64,000 nt of DNA, from positions 4,159,001 to 4,223,000 of the forward strand of contig JASFXZ010000035.1 of assembly GCA_032209605.1 (NCBI GenBank), written 5' to 3'. The position numbers were made by a program, and so were the translations under genes. This DNA comes from Mactromeris polynyma. Lineage: Eukaryota; Mollusca; Bivalvia; Venerida; Mactridae. Under the pieces are notes generated by a model. It was not told the DNA's origin and ran no database searches. It saw only the letters and a program-made list of their open reading frames with translations. Below are positions 59,276 through 64,000 of the stretch, in pieces. Within the stretch, counting starts at the first letter, position 1. Each line of letters opens with the position of its first letter.

Positions 59276-60164
59276 ATACGAGCCGACCGGTGTTTAATTT
59301 AATTGAGCACGTGACGACTTCACGGATAAACAGTCGTTTACTTCCTTGATCGTACGAACCAGATGAACCTTACATTTAAAGTATGTATGGTTCCGTTACA
59401 CAATACATGCAACCTCTCAAGAATGGCCCAAGCATGAACAACATGCTCTCTTCAGAAACATCATCACTTTCCCCCTAAATACTTTCAATTTAATGTGTCT
59501 ATGGAACAACCAGCCAAATCTCCATCTCCTACAGATGTTGCTCTGAAGCGATTGTACTGTACTGCTATGTATTACCACTTACTATTCTCAAAATTGTAAG
59601 ACGTAAACATTTGGATTTGAAATTGTGTTAGCGTGTGATGTCGTCTATATGTATTATTAATTGATTTCATCTAGTTCCATACCATCAGAAGTTTATGTAC
59701 TTGCCTTTTCTGCAGTGTCTTGTAATATTTGGTATTTGCCACAAAGTCTGTTTTGTGAATGTTTTCGTGTAATGTAAAACTTCAGCCAACGAAATATATT
59801 TTGTGAATATTTAAGGCATTTTGGTAATACTGAATGTTTGATCGTGTTTGGTCGATGAGGGTCTGCCTCGGTGCGGAAAGTCGGTGAATCGAGCACCGGT
59901 CGCTTCAGTGCAATGTCGTAAACAATGGTTATGCTTCTACAACGACTACGTAAGGGTATGCTTTCTTGTGACTCTCGCATGTGCAACTGTGTTTAGTTAT
60001 TGTCGAATCTGCTGGCGGTGAGCTCAACATAGTTGCCACAATGGCGGTTCGGTGCATGTGCGTGACTGCGAGCATGTCTGCGTGCGGACAAATACTCATC
60101 TTTTTCGAGATTTACTTGGCACATATGGAATCCATAATGAGTCTGTGTTTCGCTCGCAAGACCC

Positions 60165-60370
60165 TTGTCCGAAGTTCAAAGGTCAAGGTCACACTAAGAG
60201 GTCAAATGTCGAAATGGGTTAAAACGTCTCGTTCAGAATTTTAATCTGCCAATAAATAGAGGGCAATTTTCAAATGATTTGGCAAATATGTTCACGATAA
60301 GTCGGTGTGTCGGTGTGTCTTGTCTGTAGCAAATGTCAAGGTCACGCTTAGAGGTTAAACGTTAAACCAT
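60165..60370 (+). repeat. AAGGTCA-containing direct repeat
   Basis: GGTCAAGGTCACACTAAGAGG followed by TCAAATGTCGAAA at 60180 recurs as TGTCAAGGTCACGCTTAGAGG followed by TTAAACGTTAAA near 60335. TCAAGGTCA is also the half-site of ERR/SF-1-type nuclear receptors; the match may be incidental to the repeat. Confidence 0.55.
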
Positions 60371-60754
60371 GGGTATCTGCTGCATATAATTAAATAAAAG
60401 CATTCTCTTCATATTGTGTCAATTAGTTGCCCTTAGGTATTAAGTTTTATTTTGTCGTCAATATTGTTTCTGTATCTTTCATTTTTTCACATGTATCAAG
60501 TCAATAAGCACCTTTAAGTTGATGGCAAAAGTCATTCAGATTTTGGACTAAGGGATTTATGTGGGAGACAAAAACATAAGCACTTTGCATCCAATTACAT
60601 ATTTCCTTTTTATATTTCATTATGCATACAGAAAGTGTACTTCGAACACCAAATCAATAAAGAAAAACAAACAGTCCATCTGCATTTATATGAAGGTAGC
60701 AGTAGTATAGTGACGTAAGTGGGAGGAGAGCAGCGGTGTGGGGTGATACAGCCA

Positions 60755-60812
60755 ACTGGTATAGTTGGTAGAGCGCCCTGCTGGTGTAGAGGGTGCGTGG
60801 TTTCGAGCACCT
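60755..60812 (+). repeat. tRNA-like SINE remnant
   Basis: TATAGTTGGTAGAGCGCC (A box) and GTGGTTTCGAGCACC (B box) are ~40 bases apart. The ends do not pair, so it is not a tRNA gene. Confidence 0.5.
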
Positions 60813-62030
60813 CATCAAGCGCCACACCACTACAGTACTTTCATATTTCAGTTCGAACCTCTTATGGCCAGCCCCTGTTGGGTAAACATTCGCATCTTAT
60901 ATGATTAGTCATCAGACCTGCAATAGCAAACCTGATCACCCATGATGTTTTAAGAAATATAAGACAGGCATATCTGCCGGCATATCTTATTGAATACTGT
61001 TCAGTGTTCTGTAACGTTGTCCCAGTACTTGTAAGCAGCTGTCCACCGAAGTTGTGGCGTCTTTCTCTGAGAAGTTAGTTTGCCTATTTTTTTACATGAA
61101 TATGCCTTGTCGCTTTAAAGGTTTTTTTAAATGGTACAATGAAAACGTGAAATGTTTTTGATGAAGACAAATTTGCATGTCTAAATATCGGTTAGTATTA
61201 GTTGAAGAACAGAACGTCTTTCTGATTTAAAAAAAATGTGAATATTTGTCCATATATTCAATAATTTTACAGTTTAATGACACAATATGAAAATTTCATT
61301 TAAAATAAGAATGGTATATTAGTTCATTTTAACCATTTGTTGTCAATAGATAAATCATAATTTAACTTATAAAATGAGATATGGTTAACTCAAGTCGACT
61401 TATATTACAAATTAAATAAATTTTATTTCATTGCAAACGTTTCAATCTACTTGTGGATATAATTGTATTTTAACATGTTATAAGCTTTGAATTCTAGTAT
61501 CTGTCGTATAAAGAATTTCCTTTCAAACTAAAACTGACAAGGTATTCTTTTCAGTATTTTAAATAAGTTGGCTAGATTATGTTTGCATAAACGCAACACA
61601 AAATAATGCCTGAATGCATTCTTTCTTTAGACTTTGATGAGTCACAAGGAAATCACTTTTTATAAATAATGCAATCTTTCAAATCTATACGTTATACATT
61701 AAGAGACCAACATATTTGTGCGCGTGATATGCAAACATATACGCTGTGTTAAAAATGTATCTGGCTAATCTTAACGCAAAAATATTTGAATGGGCCCATT
61801 CAGTGCTGTTGCTACAATGCCTAAAACGTCTTTAATTCATAATTTTGGGCTCCTTTTATTCAAGGAAATTTTCCAGTGCGCCATGCACAATACATGCTGT
61901 GTTAAATATTGGTTGATGTTCCTCGAATTTACCATAAAATCACGTAAATGATTATATAACATAACAATCCGTTTATGCATTCGTTAAAGGTAAAAAATAT
62001 TGAAGGTCTCTTTTTTTTAAAAAAATGCTT

Positions 62031-62091
62031 GGCCCGTTATGTCCCTTAATATGGTCCGAAGTGTCTGGTCCGTAATGCCCCTGGTCCGTAT
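62031..62091 (+). repeat. short tandem repeat, GGTCCGTAATGCCCC unit
   Basis: GGCCCGTTATGTCCC, ATGGTCCGAAGTGTCT, GGTCCGTAATGCCCC and TGGTCCGTATTGTCC follow one another, a ~16-20 bp unit in four diverged copies. Confidence 0.7.
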
Positions 62092-63269
62092 TGTCCTGAC
62101 ACCCGCGAGATACGTCTCTTTTGACCTCCCCGTGAAGAACGTGTACTGATTTATTGTGCCATAATTACGTTGATAACACGGTCGTAAGTATTTTCGTAAG
62201 ACAATTCTTACAAACATTTCGTATCTTACGAACGCTCGTTCGTACGAATATTGATAGAACGGGCCCATTGACTCGTTTCTATAACTATGTATCGAACATG
62301 CTCATGTGTGACACAGTCTCCACTATTCCCATTTTAATAGGTAGTGAAACAATCTGCTAATTAGCTTTTGAAAAAAAGATAGTATTGTGCATTAGAAGTT
62401 AACCCCACTATATCGCACACACTGTACAGTACGTGTACTTTCCTGCTGCATGTCACCACAACGGGATAGACAAACTTGATTGGGACGTTATCTTGTTATT
62501 GACCGACTGTTTACAGCAGTTAATAGAACGGTGGTTTCCGATTGATTCTACGTGATGCATATATGCTGCACATTTACCAACGACGATAAAATAATTTAGG
62601 TGTACGGAAACGTTGGCATTTAATGTAGCTTTTTTATTCACAAATGCATGAGCCACATGACGGTGAAAACATTTACGAACACCGACAAATACGGTCAGAT
62701 AACAGTTACATGTAGCTAACACTTTATAAATTATAGATTGACAGGGCATTATTTCTTTAGTATATAAAACTTCAATATTCTGATATACTGGCAATGTACA
62801 TCGCTACTATATATCAATATAATTTCAGTATGATTAAACGAATTTTAAACACATTCCTTAGTGTGTTCTTTTGCTGCAGTTATTCGGCGCAGCCGTTATA
62901 ACATCGTTTTGCTATTTGCATACCAGCGTTGTGTAAACCAATCAAATCTTACGTTAACCACCAAGGCAATTTCTCTTCACCCGAACAACTTTTGTAACAT
63001 TGATGAAGATTGGTCAACCTTTCGATAAAGGGTACGTTACCTTACCGAAATCCACTGAATTACGGTGAACTTACCGATATGCATTTTGGATCTGGAGTGA
63101 CCAGGGTACTGTTTTACTAACATTCTTACGTTTTTGCATAAATTATCAATTTACGCAAAACTTACGTCTGTTTTACTAAAACAGCGTAAGTTTTTTTCCA
63201 CTTGCGTGAAATGTGTTCGTAACTCTTCAATCAGAGGTATACATTTTGATGAAATATCGTTCAAAGTAG

Positions 63270-63345
63270 ACAGTAGCAATAGCTCAATCGGTAGCGCTTC
63301 CGTCTAGTAACTTCGACAAATAGATAGAGTGTGAGTTCGAGACAC
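63270..63345 (+). repeat. tRNA-like SINE remnant
   Basis: AATAGCTCAATCGGTAGCG (A box) and GTGAGTTCGAGACAC (B box) are present, without acceptor-stem pairing. Confidence 0.5.
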
Positions 63346-63780
63346 ATTCCAGTCTCCTATTTTTATGGACAATATTATTTTTTATCCCTTACTCAGTGCT
63401 TGTCAATTATTACTTGTAGTATGTCGTTTCTGTCTGTTTTTTTTGTGTTTATTTTTGTTATCGTCTAATTGTTTTGTCGTTAAATCAAACTTGTTTAATG
63501 ATGGCTATAGCGTCGTCGCTAAAATGTTCATTTTAACCCCTTACGTTCAAGTAGTCATATCAACTTTGTTCCATATACTGTGAAGCGATAAATGTACATG
63601 TACATCTACTGCACGATGGTATCGTGCACTTAGTGCATAGCTTATAAATACACATGTTACACAATGTTTTGAATTAATGATATTCGAGCGAACATTAATT
63701 AGAATAAAACGTGTATGTACAACTGTAGATGACCAACGAAATATATAATATTGTAATGAAAAGAAAACAACTACCTCCCG

Positions 63781-63864
63781 ATGGTCTCGAACTCAGACCC
63801 AAAACTAAAAAGCTTAATTGCATTGTAAGGTGCGGACCCGCTACCATCTGAGCTATCACGGCTG
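63781..63864 (-). repeat. tRNA-like SINE remnant
   Basis: The reverse complement reads GTGATAGCTCAGATGGTAGCG and, ~45 bases on, GTCTGAGTTCGAGACC. Both polymerase III boxes are good, but the 5' GCCGTGA has no partner at the 3' side, so a SINE head is more likely than a tRNA. Confidence 0.55.
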
Positions 63865-64000
63865 TTATTTTAATGAAATCAATATCACAATAAATAGAGT
63901 TGCTTGTTATTTGATTTACCTATTTTGATCAATAAAGGTGGTCAGACCATATAAACATCGCATGACGCCACTCTCAACTTATCGTGGTATACTTTATTGT

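Larger units (their letters stand above)
59280..64000. other. repeat-rich intergenic DNA, no gene seen
   Basis: Contains the short repeats listed separately and tRNA-like remnants. Some frames of 60-110 codons are open (e.g. 62453-62794 minus) but lack any family motif. Confidence 0.4.

Noticed and set aside
60755..60812. Possible functional tRNA gene (plus)
   Set aside because: The internal boxes are present but the cloverleaf does not close.
63781..63864. Possible functional tRNA gene (minus)
   Set aside because: Good A and B boxes, but acceptor-stem ends do not pair and the anticodon arm is too long; fits a SINE head.

Overview
The window is animal nuclear DNA: AT-rich, intron-rich and full of decayed mobile elements. 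It is probably from a mollusc, most likely a bivalve. That placement is an inference from the gene types seen: a Mab-21/cGLR-like protein with a TPR-like tail, an EGF-ectodomain receptor tyrosine phosphatase and an ISL2EU-like transposon. No rRNA, functional tRNA, operon or CRISPR array is visible.

Layout: (1) 0.36-2.9 kb is a short tandem array of ~440 bp units, one carrying a mobile-repeat insertion. (2) 3.8-6.1 kb, plus strand, is an intact single-exon Mab-21 domain gene. (3) 6.1-12.9 kb is intergenic, with several inverted-repeat (MITE-like) and dispersed repeats. (4) 13.1-14.5 kb, plus strand, is a class A GPCR with two frameshifts and one clean intron. (5) 15.9-47.2 kb, minus strand, is one large receptor-type protein tyrosine phosphatase gene that I could assemble exon by exon with matching splice phases: signal peptide, large Cys-rich EGF-like ectodomain, transmembrane helix, juxtamembrane linker, catalytic D1 and degenerate D2. 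It has a tandemly duplicated, phase-compatible exon pair at the start of D1 and one in-frame stop in D2. (6) The large intron between its linker exon and first D1 exon holds an 11.4 kb Ty3/Gypsy-like LTR retrotransposon (27.7-39.1 kb), itself split by a 1.55 kb Tc1/mariner element. (7) 50.0-57.6 kb is a 7.7 kb DNA transposon with perfect 42 bp terminal inverted repeats and an intact DDE transposase with a SWIM zinc finger. (8) 58.5-59.3 kb is a broken copy of the phosphatase ectodomain. (9) The rest, to 64 kb, is repeat-rich intergenic DNA with tRNA-like SINE remnants.

The host genes do not form a pathway together. The phosphatase would read an extracellular cue through its EGF-like ectodomain and act on phosphotyrosine inside the cell; the Mab-21 protein belongs to a family that includes nucleic-acid sensors; the GPCR copy looks non-functional as sequenced. 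The strongest leads are the duplicated D1 exon cassette with the D2 stop, the intact SWIM-DDE transposon, and the extra env-like and RING-like ORFs of the retrotransposon, whose LTRs look young while its coding region is badly decayed.
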